From assembly GCA_902363665.1 (NCBI GenBank), contig CABJAW010000003.1:62001-126000 (forward strand): a stretch of 64,000 nt of DNA. Direction: 5' to 3'. Position 1 is the stretch's first letter. Each line of letters starts with the position of its first letter. This stretch comes from Lachnospiraceae bacterium (GTDB lineage: Bacteria > Bacillota > Clostridia > Lachnospirales > Lachnospiraceae). Shown here piece after piece: positions 43,793 through 53,158 of the stretch. The notes under the pieces were generated by a model. The model had not been told where the DNA came from, did no database searches, and worked only from the letters and a program-made list of their open reading frames with translations. Both the position numbers and the translations under genes were made by a program.

Positions 43793-44563
43793 TCAGGATA
43801 AAAAGTATTTTTCGGCCAGCGTATGTACCATGTCTTCGTAGCGAACCCGGCAATCTTCCAGCTGATGTGATTCGATCAACACGATACACGGGGAGAGATA
43901 CTCGTCCCAGATGGACTGGTAGATCTCCTTGCGGTCAGGCCGCTGATTGATATGCTTGACGATTGAGGGAGCCACGTCATAATACTCGCGGATCATTTCC
44001 TCTCCGCCCGGTGTGCCCGCCAGATAACCGTCACGGTAGGTGCGCAGGAGCCTGAGCTCATAGCAGTCATCCGGCTTGCCGAAGGTTTCACAGACTGCAG
44101 TGGTGATGTAGCAGAATTTTTTGTGAAATCCGGCTTCGATGTAAGAGTATTCCGCCGCCTGCAGTGTGGATTTTGGGAATTCCTGTTTCCAGGCTGCAAG
44201 GACCTTTTCCGAGAGCGGTACGGAGGAATTTCCGTGAAACTCAAGGATCATCGGAAGGACGAATACGGCCATTGTCAGGTTCATATCCATCAGGTAACGT
44301 TCCTTCTGGCTTTTTTTTGTGCAGGAATTGTATTTTTCCGTGCCGTACTTCGCGAGTGCTTCTGCCATATTGGAAAGAAACTGCTCTTTGTCGATGACCG
44401 TGTTGTAACCCTGCTCGATCGCATCAAAAGTGGTGATATGCTGCTGGTACATCTTCTGAAAGGAGTCAGCATACGTTTTCTTTTTAAAATACTGCATCGG
44501 GTCATCCTCGCAGCAGTCAAGAAGCTTCGGCATTCCTTCAATTCCGGTCAGGTAAGCGTTCAT
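43793..44563 (-). CDS. DUF6062 family protein
   Basis: The 256 residues are largely helical and cytoplasmic. The region starting near residue 155 has C-Y-I-T-T-A-V-C-E-T-F-G-K-P-D-D-C, followed by an E-L-R-x-L-R-x-Y-R-D-G-Y-L stretch. That pattern is shared by the 'CFI[AT]TA' group of clostridial proteins. The function is unknown. The N-terminal half has further cysteines (D-C-C-E-D-D-P), so metal or thiol chemistry is possible. The start codon sits a few bases after the yebC stop, with GGAGG in the last yebC codons. Confidence 0.7.
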   Translation of the reverse strand: MNAYLTGIEGMPKLLDCCEDDPMQYFKKKTYADSFQKMYQQHITTFDAIEQGYNTVIDKEQFLSNMAEALAKYGTEKYNSCTKKSQKERYLMDMNLTMAVFVLPMILEFHGNSSVPLSEKVLAAWKQEFPKSTLQAAEYSYIEAGFHKKFCYITTAVCETFGKPDDCYELRLLRTYRDGYLAGTPGGEEMIREYYDVAPSIVKHINQRPDRKEIYQSIWDEYLSPCIVLIESHQLEDCRVRYEDMVHTLAEKYFLS

Positions 44564-44565
44564 GA

Positions 44566-45294
44566 TTATTCCTCCAGGTTTGTATATACCGCCTGAACGT
44601 CATCATCCTCGTCGAGCATATCCAGCGTACGGTTCAGCTGCTTCAGAGCAGTCTCATCAGTAAGTGCAACGTAATTCTGCGGGATCATGGTAACATCAGC
44701 AGATGCCATCGGAATGCCTTCTCCCTCAAGCTTCTGCCGTACGGCACTGAAGTCATCCGGCGCGGTGAGGATTTCAAAGCTGTCCTCTTCCTCGGAAAAG
44801 TCCTCTGCCCCTGCGTCAAGTGCAAGCATCATCAGCTCGTCCGGATCCATATCACATTCCTCACGGTCGATGATGATCTGTCCCTTCTGATCGAACATGT
44901 AGGAAACACAGCCCTGTGTACCGATGCTTCCGTTTCCTTTGGTGAAAGCGTTGCGGACGTTGGATGCAGTACGGTTCTTATTGTCGGTCAGTGCATCAAC
45001 GATGATTGCGATTCCGCCCGGGCCATAGCCCTCATATGTTACGAATTCGTAATTGACTGTTCCAAGCTCTCCGGCTGCCTTTTTGATGCCGCGATCGATC
45101 GTGTCGTTCGGCATGTTGTTTGCTTTTGCCTTTGCGATAACATCACGCAGACGGCTGTTGTTTGCCGGATCAGATCCGCCCTCTTTTACGGCAACGGCGA
45201 TCTCACGGCCGATGATGGTGAAAATTTTTCCCTTTGCGGCATCGTTTTTCTCTTTTTTATGCTTGATATTTGCAAATTTTGAATGTCCTGACAT
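44566..45294 (-). CDS. yebC: YebC/PmpR family protein
   Basis: This 242-residue protein has the standard N-terminus [14 protein letters not shown] and the conserved middle block Y-E-G-Y-G-P-G-G. The family was described as transcriptional regulators and, more recently, as factors easing ribosome stalling at proline-rich stretches. The ATG overlaps the stop of the CNNM gene by one base; GGAG precedes it. Confidence 0.95.
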   Translation of the reverse strand: MSGHSKFANIKHKKEKNDAAKGKIFTIIGREIAVAVKEGGSDPANNSRLRDVIAKAKANNMPNDTIDRGIKKAAGELGTVNYEFVTYEGYGPGGIAIIVDALTDNKNRTASNVRNAFTKGNGSIGTQGCVSYMFDQKGQIIIDREECDMDPDELMMLALDAGAEDFSEEEDSFEILTAPDDFSAVRQKLEGEGIPMASADVTMIPQNYVALTDETALKQLNRTLDMLDEDDDVQAVYTNLEE

Positions 45295-46586
45295 TATGAT
45301 TGCTCCTTTTCTTCCTCTTCTTCTTGTATTTTTGAAATTTTTACGAGGCGTACGATTTTGTTTTTCGCCTCGAGGATCTGAAACAGATATCCTTTGTCTT
45401 CTACGTCGGCCTTCTCTCCGTCTGCCGGGATATGGTCGAGGCGGGAGATCAGAAATCCGTTCAGAGTATCGTACTCCTCGCCCTCAAAACGGATATCGAG
45501 TGTATCTTCCACATCAGAGAGCGGTGTCATTCCGTCCATCAGGAAAGAACCGTCCGGTGTCTGACGGATAAAGACAACATCCTTGTCGTATTCATCCTGA
45601 ATGTTTCCGACAATCTCTTCCAGAATGTCCTCCATTGTCAGAAGCCCGGCTGTCTGGCCATACTCGTCGGAGACGATGACCATTTGCAGCTTTTCCGCCT
45701 GCATACTGCGGAAAAGGTCACTGATTCCGCGGGTCTCCGGGATGAACCGTGCCCTGCGGATAAGATCCGGGATGTCCTTGATGAGCCAGCTGTCATAGGA
45801 ATCCATCGTATGAAACTTCATGGCATCCTTGAAATGGAGAATGCCAATGATATTGTCGATGTTTTCTTCGTAGACCGGGAACCTGGATACGGGCTGCTCG
45901 ACCATGAAGGCGATTGCATCCCGCAGATTGATATGACCATCGATGCCGATGATGTTTTTTCGATGGATCATAATATCGCTGGCTTTTTTGTCATCCATCT
46001 CAAAAATGTTCTGGATCATCTCTGCCTCATCAGCATCGAGTACGCCCTGTTCATGGCCTTCGTTTACCATGGAAATGATCTCATCTTCTGTTACCTCTGT
46101 CTCAAGTGATTTCGGATCAATACCGAACAGACGGATGCAGAGGTTTGAAATGCAGGTCAATACGTATGTAAACGGAAACAGTACCGTCATGACTGCATGG
46201 GCAATACCAAAGCGGTGCAGCAGCCAGCGGGAGGCGTTTTTATGGCCGAGCATCTCCGGAATGGAATTTCCGAAAAGATAAAAGAACACGGCAAGCACAG
46301 GGAAGATCACATAAAGCGGATACTGCCTCGATGCACGTGTGATAAGATAACCGGCCAGCGTGTACGTGACGGCGGTGAGCAGCCAGACGGTGTGTGTCAG
46401 CCGCCCCGGATGATCCTTCAGCTCGCAGACCGGATCCGGCGGACGCCCCTGCGCCGCAAATGCTTCCTCCAGATCACTGTCGGAGATAGAACGGATCGCA
46501 GCGAGAAACGCTGTCATAATAAAATTGATAATCAGTAGAAACGCTAACAAAATGGCACCGAATAAGGTACTCGCGTCACTGTCCAT
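45294..46586 (-). CDS. HlyC/CorC (CNNM-type) CBS-domain transporter protein
   Basis: The 430 residues contain four N-terminal membrane segments (CNNM domain, about 1-150) and a pair of CBS domains (about 190-320, [12 protein letters not shown] and G-I-L-H-F-K-D). A C-terminal CorC_HlyC domain (about 340-415) ends the protein. Members export Mg2+ or Co2+ or modulate such transport; 'hemolysin' is a historical label. It has its own promoter. Confidence 0.9.
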   Translation of the reverse strand: MDSDASTLFGAILLAFLLIINFIMTAFLAAIRSISDSDLEEAFAAQGRPPDPVCELKDHPGRLTHTVWLLTAVTYTLAGYLITRASRQYPLYVIFPVLAVFFYLFGNSIPEMLGHKNASRWLLHRFGIAHAVMTVLFPFTYVLTCISNLCIRLFGIDPKSLETEVTEDEIISMVNEGHEQGVLDADEAEMIQNIFEMDDKKASDIMIHRKNIIGIDGHINLRDAIAFMVEQPVSRFPVYEENIDNIIGILHFKDAMKFHTMDSYDSWLIKDIPDLIRRARFIPETRGISDLFRSMQAEKLQMVIVSDEYGQTAGLLTMEDILEEIVGNIQDEYDKDVVFIRQTPDGSFLMDGMTPLSDVEDTLDIRFEGEEYDTLNGFLISRLDHIPADGEKADVEDKGYLFQILEAKNKIVRLVKISKIQEEEEEKEQS

Positions 46587-46649
46587 AGGGTGTTTTTCTC
46601 TCCTTCACCTTTTAAAATAAAAACGGGCCAAAAGACCGCATTATTTAAG

Positions 46650-46678
46650 ACTATACCATTTTCGATGATATTCGTCAA
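46650..46678 (-). promoter_or_regulatory. Promoter of the CNNM-yebC-DUF6062 operon
   Basis: The minus strand reads TTGACG (46673-46678), 17 bases, TATAGT (46650-46655), just past the mazF stop and about 65 bases before the CNNM ATG. Confidence 0.7.
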
Positions 46679-46713
46679 GGTTTGGATGTTTCGTTTTGCA
46701 GGAAACCAGACCG

Positions 46714-47160
46714 TTATGTAGTTCCGGCTTTCTGCCGATCGCTGCCGGACAACTCAAGACTTACCTGAAGTGCCCGGTCAACGCGGGTGAGCATCTCATC
46801 GTCCAGATGACAGACACGGTCTTTTAAACGGCGTTTGTCGATGGTACGCAGCTGTTCCAGCAGGATAACGGAATCGCGCACGATCTGATAACGGCCGGCC
46901 TGAATCTCGACGTGGGTAGGCAGTTTGGCCTTGTTCATTTTCGACGTGATGGCGGCACAGATCACCGTAGGACTGTGCCGGTTGCCGACATCATTCTGGA
47001 TGATGAGCACGGGGCGGATTCCGCCCTGCTCAGAACCGACCACTGGCCGCAGGTCTGCATAAAAGATATCGCCTCTCCGAATATTCACACTTCTCACACT
47101 CCGATCACAAGGATTTTTTTCTCTGATATCAGTATTTCCCTGTTTCCTTTGTGTATTCAC
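46714..47160 (-). CDS. mazF: MazF/NdoA-type endoribonuclease toxin
   Basis: The conserved part, from [12 protein letters not shown] through [16 protein letters not shown] to [11 protein letters not shown], matches the Firmicute NdoA/MazF toxin, an ACA-type mRNA interferase. The listed GTG start (148 residues) adds 24 residues before the usual beginning. A GTG at 47088 would give the standard 124-residue protein. The canonical EndoAI/MazE antitoxin expected between alr and mazF is not visible in the 172-bp spacer. Confidence 0.9.
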   Translation of the reverse strand: MNTQRKQGNTDIREKNPCDRSVRSVNIRRGDIFYADLRPVVGSEQGGIRPVLIIQNDVGNRHSPTVICAAITSKMNKAKLPTHVEIQAGRYQIVRDSVILLEQLRTIDKRRLKDRVCHLDDEMLTRVDRALQVSLELSGSDRQKAGTT

Positions 47161-47237
47161 TTCTCTGACCAGTTCGAAGTACTGCTTTGGCCGATCACTT
47201 CTTCGGACTGGCTGAACTGTCTGATCAACTCAGATGA

Positions 47238-47259
47238 AAGCGGATATTCGTAGATTTGC
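47238..47259. repeat. Dispersed hairpin copy 5, inverted, with G-U pairs
   Basis: AAGCGGAT (47238-47245) with loop ATTCGTAG and ATTTGC (47254-47259). The stem still pairs through two G-U contacts. It lies in the alr-mazF spacer, next to a 25-bp tandem duplication. Confidence 0.6.
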
Positions 47260-47260
47260 G

Positions 47261-47325
47261 CAGAATCAGACCAGTGGAGCTTTAGACCAATCAGACCTGC
47301 GGAGCTTTGGACCGATCAGTCCTGC
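47261..47325. repeat. 25-bp tandem duplication in the alr-mazF spacer
   Basis: Two copies beginning GGAGCTTT (47276-47300 and 47301-47325) differ at a few positions. A partial copy precedes them (47261-47275). On the minus strand the units read TGATCGGTCCAAAGC and TGATTGGTCTAAAGC. A third related string, TGATCGGCCAAAGC, occurs at about 47185-47200, nearer the mazF start. Confidence 0.75.
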
Positions 47326-47332
47326 GGAGGCA

Positions 47333-48460
47333 TTAATCCAGATAAACCCGTGGGACGCGTTTCCCGATGTCGCAGACGAATTCATATGGAAAACGGCCGG
47401 AAAGTGTACCCAGTTCATCAATCGTAATCTCCTCTTCTCCGTCTTTTCCAAGCAGTGTTACCTCATCGAGCAGCTCGGCAGGGATATCTGTGACATCGAC
47501 CATGAACTGATCCATGCAGACTCTTCCGACGATCGGTGCCCGTCTGCCGCGGATCAGTACACTTCCCTTGCTGCTGAGGCTGCGTGGATAACCGTCTCCG
47601 TAGCCGACCGGGATCGTGGCGATGCGCATATCGTGATCGGCTACGAAGGTACCGCCGTAGCTGATTGCCGTGCCTTTTGCGATCTGTTTTATGTATACAA
47701 CATGCGATTTCAGTTCCATAGCCGGGTGAAGTTCGATGTCTCTTGCAACTTCATCGGACGGATAGATGCCGTAGATCGTGATCCCGGCGCGGACCATGTC
47801 CATGTTGACCTCCGGGAGTTCAAGGATTCCGGCGCTGTTTGAGCAGTGGCGCAGGAAATTTTTTACACCTGCATGCTCCAGATTGCGGCAGAAACCGTCA
47901 AAACGGCGGAACTGCTGCATTGCAGAGGATTTATCCGTCTCATCAGCTCTTGCGAAATGCGTGAACGCACCCTCGATTGTCAGGTCTGGAATACGGCTGA
48001 TAGCACTGACTGTGTGGACACTCTCTTCACAGTCTGCAAAACCGATGCGGGACATGCCGGTGTCGACTGCGATATGGATCGGTGCTTTTACTCCCAGTGT
48101 CCGGGCGGCAGCAGCAAATTCTTCTGCCATTTTCATCGTGAACACAGCCGGGCGGATTCCGTTTTTGATCATAGCCGGGTAATCCGCTTCAAAGGTATAG
48201 CCGAGCACAAGGATCGGCTTGGCGATCCCGGCCTCACGCAGCGCAAGACCCTCTTCTACAGCCGCTACCGCAAAGCCCCAGATATACTCATACGGTTCGA
48301 CCATCTGTGCGATCGGCACAGCACCGTGGCCGTAGCCGTCCGTCTTGATGACGGCAACCATTTTTACGCCGTCCTTCAGATTTGCTTTCATGTTCTGAAA
48401 ATTTGCAGCAATCGCCTTTTTATTAATATATGCGGTGATTCTTCCGTTTTTGCCTGACAT
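47333..48460 (-). CDS. alr: Alanine racemase
   Basis: Alr makes D-alanine for peptidoglycan. The 375-residue PLP enzyme has the lysine motif A-V-I-K-T-D-G-Y-G-H-G near residue 35 and the catalytic tyrosine region A-I-S-Y-G-G-T-F. It also shows P-V-G-Y-G-D-G-Y and V-G-R-V-C-M-D-Q-F. The ATG at 48460 (AAGGA upstream) was chosen over a longer AT-rich extension to 48562 that overlaps nnr. alr next to nnr and mazF is a common Firmicute arrangement. Confidence 0.96.
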   Translation of the reverse strand: MSGKNGRITAYINKKAIAANFQNMKANLKDGVKMVAVIKTDGYGHGAVPIAQMVEPYEYIWGFAVAAVEEGLALREAGIAKPILVLGYTFEADYPAMIKNGIRPAVFTMKMAEEFAAAARTLGVKAPIHIAVDTGMSRIGFADCEESVHTVSAISRIPDLTIEGAFTHFARADETDKSSAMQQFRRFDGFCRNLEHAGVKNFLRHCSNSAGILELPEVNMDMVRAGITIYGIYPSDEVARDIELHPAMELKSHVVYIKQIAKGTAISYGGTFVADHDMRIATIPVGYGDGYPRSLSSKGSVLIRGRRAPIVGRVCMDQFMVDVTDIPAELLDEVTLLGKDGEEEITIDELGTLSGRFPYEFVCDIGKRVPRVYLD

Positions 48461-48488
48461 ATAGATTCCTTCTTTCTTTAAGATATCT

Positions 48489-50054
48489 TTAAGATAATTG
48501 AAACAGATTTGTTTGATTTTCAGCATCCAGAAGTACAGTGCCGACCTGTTCTGCAATATCACCGGCCATCATGCTGTAGCTGCTGCGGCTGGATGCTGCC
48601 GCATCTCCGGCAAGACCGTGCAGGGTTACGGCAGCAACAGCACTCTCAAATGGAGTGGGACGCTGCGCGAGCAGTCCCAAAAGGATACCGGTGAGTACAT
48701 CACCTGAGCCTCCGGTTGCCATGCCGCTATTTCCGGTGGTGTTCAGGAAAACGTGGCTGCCATCGGATACGACCGTCCTGGCATCCTTTTGTACACAGAT
48801 GAGATGATGCTGAGAGGCAAAACTGCGGCAGCTATCGATCAGATCTTCTGAGATGGTGCGTACAGATTTACCGGTAAGCCGCGCCATTTCACCGAGGTGA
48901 GGGGTAAGGATGGCCGGATCTTTTCGCTGGCATACAAGCACAAACAGTTCGGGATCGGCAGCAAGCAGGTTGAGCCCGTCGGCGTCGAGCACAAGAGGCC
49001 CGCTGTAATTCCTAAGAACATATTGAAGAAGCCATCTTGCGGTCTGCGAAGTGCCAAGCCCCGGTCCGATTCCGCAGACATCAGCCCAGGAAAGCGCATC
49101 CTTCAGCTTCTCTTCTGCCTGAAGTGTTTCATTGTAAGTGGTGACGATTGCTTCCGGGATGGAGATCTGTACCGGGATGCGGTTGCACTCCGGCGTAAAT
49201 ACACGCACAAGGCCGCACCCGCTTCTGTAGGCAGCCCGTGCGGCGAGACAGGCAGCTCCGCTCATGCCCTCTGAGCCGGCGATCAGGAGTACCTTTCCGC
49301 AGGTACCCTTATTTCCATGTGCTTTTCTTGGCGGCAGCAGACCGGGCAGATCATCAGAAGTGCAGGTGAACGCATTTTCCGCTGCTTTGACATCCTTTAG
49401 CCCGGTCACAGGGTGCCTGGAAAGGGGAATGCCGATCGGACGGCAGACGACTGTACCGGCACAGCTGCTTCCGGGAAAAAGGATGTGCCCTGGTTTTCTG
49501 GCTGCAAAGGTCACAGTACTGTCTGCGTTCACCGCGGTTCCAAGAATCTGACCCGTGTCAGCGGAGATGCCGGACGGAAGATCAACAGCCAGTTTTTTTG
49601 CAGGCTGTCGGTTCATCCAGCTGATCACTTCTGCATAAGTACCTTCGATTTTTCTGGAAAGGCCAATCCCGAACAATGCGTCGACGATCAGGCTGCAGTC
49701 CTGCGCCGCATCGGTCTCCGGATGAAAGTTCTCCAGGATGGGAATGTGGAGATTTTCGCAGATCTGCCGCTGGATACGGCAGGCATCTGACATTTTGAGC
49801 GGATCGCCCACCTGCAGAATTTTTGATGCAATGCCACGTTCCAGCAAAATCCGTGCGGCGGCAAAGCCGTCGCCGGCGTTGTTGCCGGTACCGCAGACAA
49901 ACAGTACAAAGCCGCAGGGTGAAATGTGTTTTTCAATTTCATCTGCAACTGCGAGTGCGGCACGTTCCATCAGCACGAGATCCGGAATCCCGAGTTCTTT
50001 TATGGCATGAGTCTCATACCGGCGCATTCCTTCGGCTGTAAGAATCTGTTCCAT
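48489..50054 (-). CDS. nnr: Bifunctional NAD(P)H-hydrate epimerase/dehydratase
   Basis: Nnr repairs damaged NAD(P)H. The N-terminal YjeF_N epimerase domain (about 1-210) shows C-G-x-G-N-N-A-G-D-G. The C-terminal ADP-dependent dehydratase domain of ribokinase fold has P-G-L-G-T-S, D-A-D-G-L-N-L and the late G-S-G-D-V-L-T-G motif. At 521 residues both domains are complete. The ATG at 50054 with GAAGGA seven bases upstream was chosen. It lies directly after rex, itself an NADH sensor. Confidence 0.94.
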   Translation of the reverse strand: MEQILTAEGMRRYETHAIKELGIPDLVLMERAALAVADEIEKHISPCGFVLFVCGTGNNAGDGFAAARILLERGIASKILQVGDPLKMSDACRIQRQICENLHIPILENFHPETDAAQDCSLIVDALFGIGLSRKIEGTYAEVISWMNRQPAKKLAVDLPSGISADTGQILGTAVNADSTVTFAARKPGHILFPGSSCAGTVVCRPIGIPLSRHPVTGLKDVKAAENAFTCTSDDLPGLLPPRKAHGNKGTCGKVLLIAGSEGMSGAACLAARAAYRSGCGLVRVFTPECNRIPVQISIPEAIVTTYNETLQAEEKLKDALSWADVCGIGPGLGTSQTARWLLQYVLRNYSGPLVLDADGLNLLAADPELFVLVCQRKDPAILTPHLGEMARLTGKSVRTISEDLIDSCRSFASQHHLICVQKDARTVVSDGSHVFLNTTGNSGMATGGSGDVLTGILLGLLAQRPTPFESAVAAVTLHGLAGDAAASSRSSYSMMAGDIAEQVGTVLLDAENQTNLFQLS

Positions 50055-50137
50055 GATACATTCCTTCTTTCTGGTCTCCATGCGAAAAGGCTGCCGCAGA
50101 ATCCTGCTTCAGCCTTTCCTGATGGGTACGATATGGG

Positions 50138-50776
50138 TTATTTATGCGTATCCTGATGATTCAGATTGTAAGAAAGCTGCATCAGACTCTCGGAAAGATG
50201 CACGTTTTCCACTACCACATCCTTTGGAACATTAAGATCCGTGTGGGCAAAGTTCCAGATTGCACGCACACCATTTTCTACGAGAATCGGAGCAACTGCC
50301 TCTGCTCCGGCCTTTGGAAGCGTCAGCGCAGCGATCTGAATCTGGTTGTCACGGATAAACTGCGGCAGTTCGTCCGTCATGCGGATCTCAATGCCGCGCA
50401 CTGTCATGCCCTTGAGCCGCGGATTGACGTCAAAAATTCCCTTGATCCAAAAGCCGCGCTTCTCAAATTTGACATAGTTTGCAAGCGCCTGGCCAAGATT
50501 GCCGGCACCAATGATGATCATACGGTAGGTCTGGTCCAGTCCAAGGATCTTACCGATCTCGTTATAGAGATATTTCACGTTGTACCCGTATCCCTGCTGG
50601 CCAAAGCCGCCGAAATTATTGAGATCCTGACGAATCTGGGAAGCGGTAACATGCATCATATCGCTGAGCTCATTTGAAGAAATGCGCTCTACCTTAGCCT
50701 CCAGCAGATCGCCGAGATATCGATAATAACGTGGCAGCCTCTTGACTACCGCTTTTGAAATTTCATGCTCTTCCAC
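50138..50776 (-). CDS. rex: Redox-sensing transcriptional repressor Rex
   Basis: Rex represses fermentation and respiration genes when NADH/NAD+ is low. The 212 residues comprise a winged helix (about 1-80; R-Y-Y-R-Y-L and Q-I-R-Q-D-L-N-N-F-G-G-F-G-Q-Q-G-Y-G-Y) and a Rossmann NADH-binding domain (I-I-G-A-G-N-L-G-Q-A-L). The start is GTG with AGAGG nine bases upstream. A consensus promoter is about 100 bases upstream. I saw no obvious Rex-type TTGTGA-TCACAA operator within that leader. Confidence 0.96.
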   Translation of the reverse strand: MEEHEISKAVVKRLPRYYRYLGDLLEAKVERISSNELSDMMHVTASQIRQDLNNFGGFGQQGYGYNVKYLYNEIGKILGLDQTYRMIIIGAGNLGQALANYVKFEKRGFWIKGIFDVNPRLKGMTVRGIEIRMTDELPQFIRDNQIQIAALTLPKAGAEAVAPILVENGVRAIWNFAHTDLNVPKDVVVENVHLSESLMQLSYNLNHQDTHK

Positions 50777-50875
50777 GTGTTCAAACCTCTTTTTTGCGAT
50801 TTATACCTGGCACCGCATCAGAAAATAAAAAGCATATGAAAAGCGGCGTCAGTTACATGTAAGTTATCTCTGCTC

Positions 50876-50904
50876 ATTATATCCGAGTGATAAAAAATTG
50901 TCAA
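50876..50904 (-). promoter_or_regulatory. Consensus promoter of rex
   Basis: The minus strand reads TTGACA (50899-50904), 17 bases, TATAAT (50876-50881); both boxes are perfect. It leaves a leader of about 100 bases with a small palindrome TTACATGTAA near 50852. Confidence 0.8.
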
Positions 50905-50934
50905 TGTGGCGATTCGTTCAAAGGCAGGCAAAAT

Positions 50935-52989
50935 TTATTTTTCTTTGTATAGATACAGATACAGCTCATGCAGTGCCCGGGTCGCCGTGATATATTTGGC
51001 CTGCCGCATGATCGGACGGTCATCGTCTGCCGGGAAAATGCCGAATACCTGGTCAAATTCCAGCCCTTTTGCAAGATAATAGGTGGTGACGGTAAGCCCC
51101 TTGCGAAAATGTATGCTGTTGCGGTCCAGAAGCGACAGTGTCATGCCGTCCGGCATCTGGAATGCCGGGTGATTTTTCAGCTGCCCGTAAACAGCGGCGG
51201 CATCGTCCGCGCATGGCAGGAGAATCGCAGCCGTTTCATAGCGGTCGGAAAGATCCAGTGAAGCCAGTGCGCAGGTAAGCGCTTCTTCAAAAGAAGAAAC
51301 GTGATTTGTTTCCACTGGTTTGCCATGGCGCTCGTAGAGCTCAAGATCCGTAATTCCGAGTATCTGGCTGGCATATGCGGCAATCTCGGTCGTATTTCGA
51401 TATGATTTTTTCATCTCGATACGGTGGATGTCACGCCCAAAGATCGACGGCAGAAATTTCAGAACATCGCGAGGTTCCTGGTCGATGGTCTGTGCACGGT
51501 CGCCGAGAATGGTCATGCGGCAGGAAAACATCTGACGGAGAATTGTGTACTGGAGCCTTGTATAGTCCTGCATTTCATCGACGATCAGGTGCTTGATCCC
51601 GGTGCGTTCTTTCTGGCGCAGCAGCCGATATTTCAGATACAGGAGCGGATAAACATCTTCGTACGCAATGGTACGTTTTTCCAAAGGAACATCTGGCAGG
51701 GGATCAAATCCCTGCTCTTTCAGAAAACGGTTATAGAGACGGTAAAGATCCATCGTCCCGTACATCCGGCGGAACTTTTCATGCAGCTCCTCTTTTGCTT
51801 CATCCGGCAGGCCTTTGTTCAGCAGCGTTTCCGCTTCGTCGATAAAAAACTCTGCGATCTCATCCATTCTGGAGAGGAGCGGAACATCTGCAAGTTTTTC
51901 GTAAAACAGATGACAGATCTTATCCGGAGAATAAATGGTGCCGCGGTACTCGATCTCGCGGAAATTCATCAGATCGTCCTCGAGAGAAAGCAGAAATCCC
52001 TCCATTTCGCGCAGAAAATCGGAGGACTGCTTCCAGATAAGAGAAGGCGAGTCGGCTGCACCGTGCAGCAGCCGCTCTGTCTGATCCCAGCGGTCTTCGC
52101 AGTCGGCAGCGATATCACGAAGCTTGCGGTAAGCAAAGACGTCGAAGCTCATCTCCTGAATCGCTTCCTCACCGAGTTCTGGAAGAATATGTGAAATATA
52201 GTCAGAAAATACGCCATTTGGAGACAGAATCAGGACGTTGGAGGATTTCAGGTTTTTCCGGTCATGATACAGCAGGTAGGCGATCCTGTGGAGTGCGACG
52301 GAAGTCTTTCCGCTTCCTGCAGCTCCCTGAATGACGAGAATCCGGTCTTTTGTGTTGCGGATGATCGCATTCTGCTCTTTTTGAATGGTGCGGATGATAT
52401 TTTTCAGCTGCACCTCACCACTGCTTCCAAGCTCAGCGCGCAGGATATCATCATCGATCTTCACGTCGCTTTCGAATGCGTAGACCATTTTTCCTCCGCG
52501 GATTTTATACTGCCATCTCGCGGTGATTTCTCCGGACATTGTCCCACCGGGTGCTTCATAGGAGGCCGGCCCTTTCTCGTAATCATAAAACAGACTGCTG
52601 ACCGGAGAGCGCCAGTCATAGATCAGAGGAAGCGCTCCATTTCGCTCTGCAAATGTCCCAATGCCGATATAAAAACTCTCCGGCTCCTCTTCTCCTTCGT
52701 ACTGAAAATCGATCCGCCCGAAAAACGGGGCGTCCAGCATGTGCTTCAGGTGCTGCTGCTTTTGCAGTGCGGCCTGGTTGGCGTTTACCTGCTGAAGAAG
52801 TGCCTGCTGATTGTCATAATTTTCGTATCCATACTCGTCCATTTCCGTATAATTTTCCCAGTAATAGTCGTGCATGTCATGGATTTCCTGCTGCCCCTGC
52901 AAAAGGGTTTCCTTCAGTGCAAGAAGCCGGTTTTTTATTTTTTCGGATACATAAGCAAGATATGCATTGCCGTCTGTCTGATTTATCAT
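50935..52989 (-). CDS. helD: HelD-like UvrD-superfamily helicase (RNA polymerase recycling)
   Basis: This 684-residue UvrD-like ATPase has a long N-terminal helical arm (about 1-110, rich in Q and K/E), Walker A Q-G-A-A-G-S-G-K-T-S-V-A near residue 223, and I-V-D-E-M-Q-D-Y. A C-terminal segment has motifs V and VI. The N-terminal coiled-coil arm distinguishes HelD from UvrD/Rep. HelD frees stalled RNA polymerase and in some species displaces rifamycin. The ATG at 52989 follows GGAGG at seven bases. Confidence 0.88.
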   Translation of the reverse strand: MINQTDGNAYLAYVSEKIKNRLLALKETLLQGQQEIHDMHDYYWENYTEMDEYGYENYDNQQALLQQVNANQAALQKQQHLKHMLDAPFFGRIDFQYEGEEEPESFYIGIGTFAERNGALPLIYDWRSPVSSLFYDYEKGPASYEAPGGTMSGEITARWQYKIRGGKMVYAFESDVKIDDDILRAELGSSGEVQLKNIIRTIQKEQNAIIRNTKDRILVIQGAAGSGKTSVALHRIAYLLYHDRKNLKSSNVLILSPNGVFSDYISHILPELGEEAIQEMSFDVFAYRKLRDIAADCEDRWDQTERLLHGAADSPSLIWKQSSDFLREMEGFLLSLEDDLMNFREIEYRGTIYSPDKICHLFYEKLADVPLLSRMDEIAEFFIDEAETLLNKGLPDEAKEELHEKFRRMYGTMDLYRLYNRFLKEQGFDPLPDVPLEKRTIAYEDVYPLLYLKYRLLRQKERTGIKHLIVDEMQDYTRLQYTILRQMFSCRMTILGDRAQTIDQEPRDVLKFLPSIFGRDIHRIEMKKSYRNTTEIAAYASQILGITDLELYERHGKPVETNHVSSFEEALTCALASLDLSDRYETAAILLPCADDAAAVYGQLKNHPAFQMPDGMTLSLLDRNSIHFRKGLTVTTYYLAKGLEFDQVFGIFPADDDRPIMRQAKYITATRALHELYLYLYKEK

Positions 52990-53025
52990 GAATGATCCTC
53001 CCATTTCGTTTTGGACACTTTTCTC

Positions 53026-53054
53026 ATTATAACGGAGAGGATAAGGGCTTGCAA
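53026..53054 (-). promoter_or_regulatory. Promoter of helD
   Basis: The minus strand reads TTGCAA (53049-53054), 17 bases, TATAAT (53026-53031). Its -10 region is part of a 14-base inverted repeat shared with the divergent ABC-F promoter. Confidence 0.75.
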
Positions 53055-53080
53055 GGGGAAGTTATACATCGAATTTTTTC

Positions 53081-53108
53081 TTGAGTTTTTCCTGATTTCC
53101 GTTATAAT
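53081..53108 (+). promoter_or_regulatory. Promoter of the ABC-F gene
   Basis: TTGAGT (53081-53086), 16 bases, TATAAT (53103-53108). The string TCCGTTATAATGAG (53098-53111) is the exact inverse of 53023-53036 at the helD promoter. Confidence 0.75.
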
Positions 53109-53158
53109 GAGTAAGATGTGTAATAGAAAACGGGCAATTTTTGGAAAAGGAGTTTTTC

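Noticed and set aside
50777..50875. Rex autoregulatory operator
   Set aside because: I looked for TTGTGA-type half sites with inverse TCACAA and found only the short palindrome TTACATGTAA.
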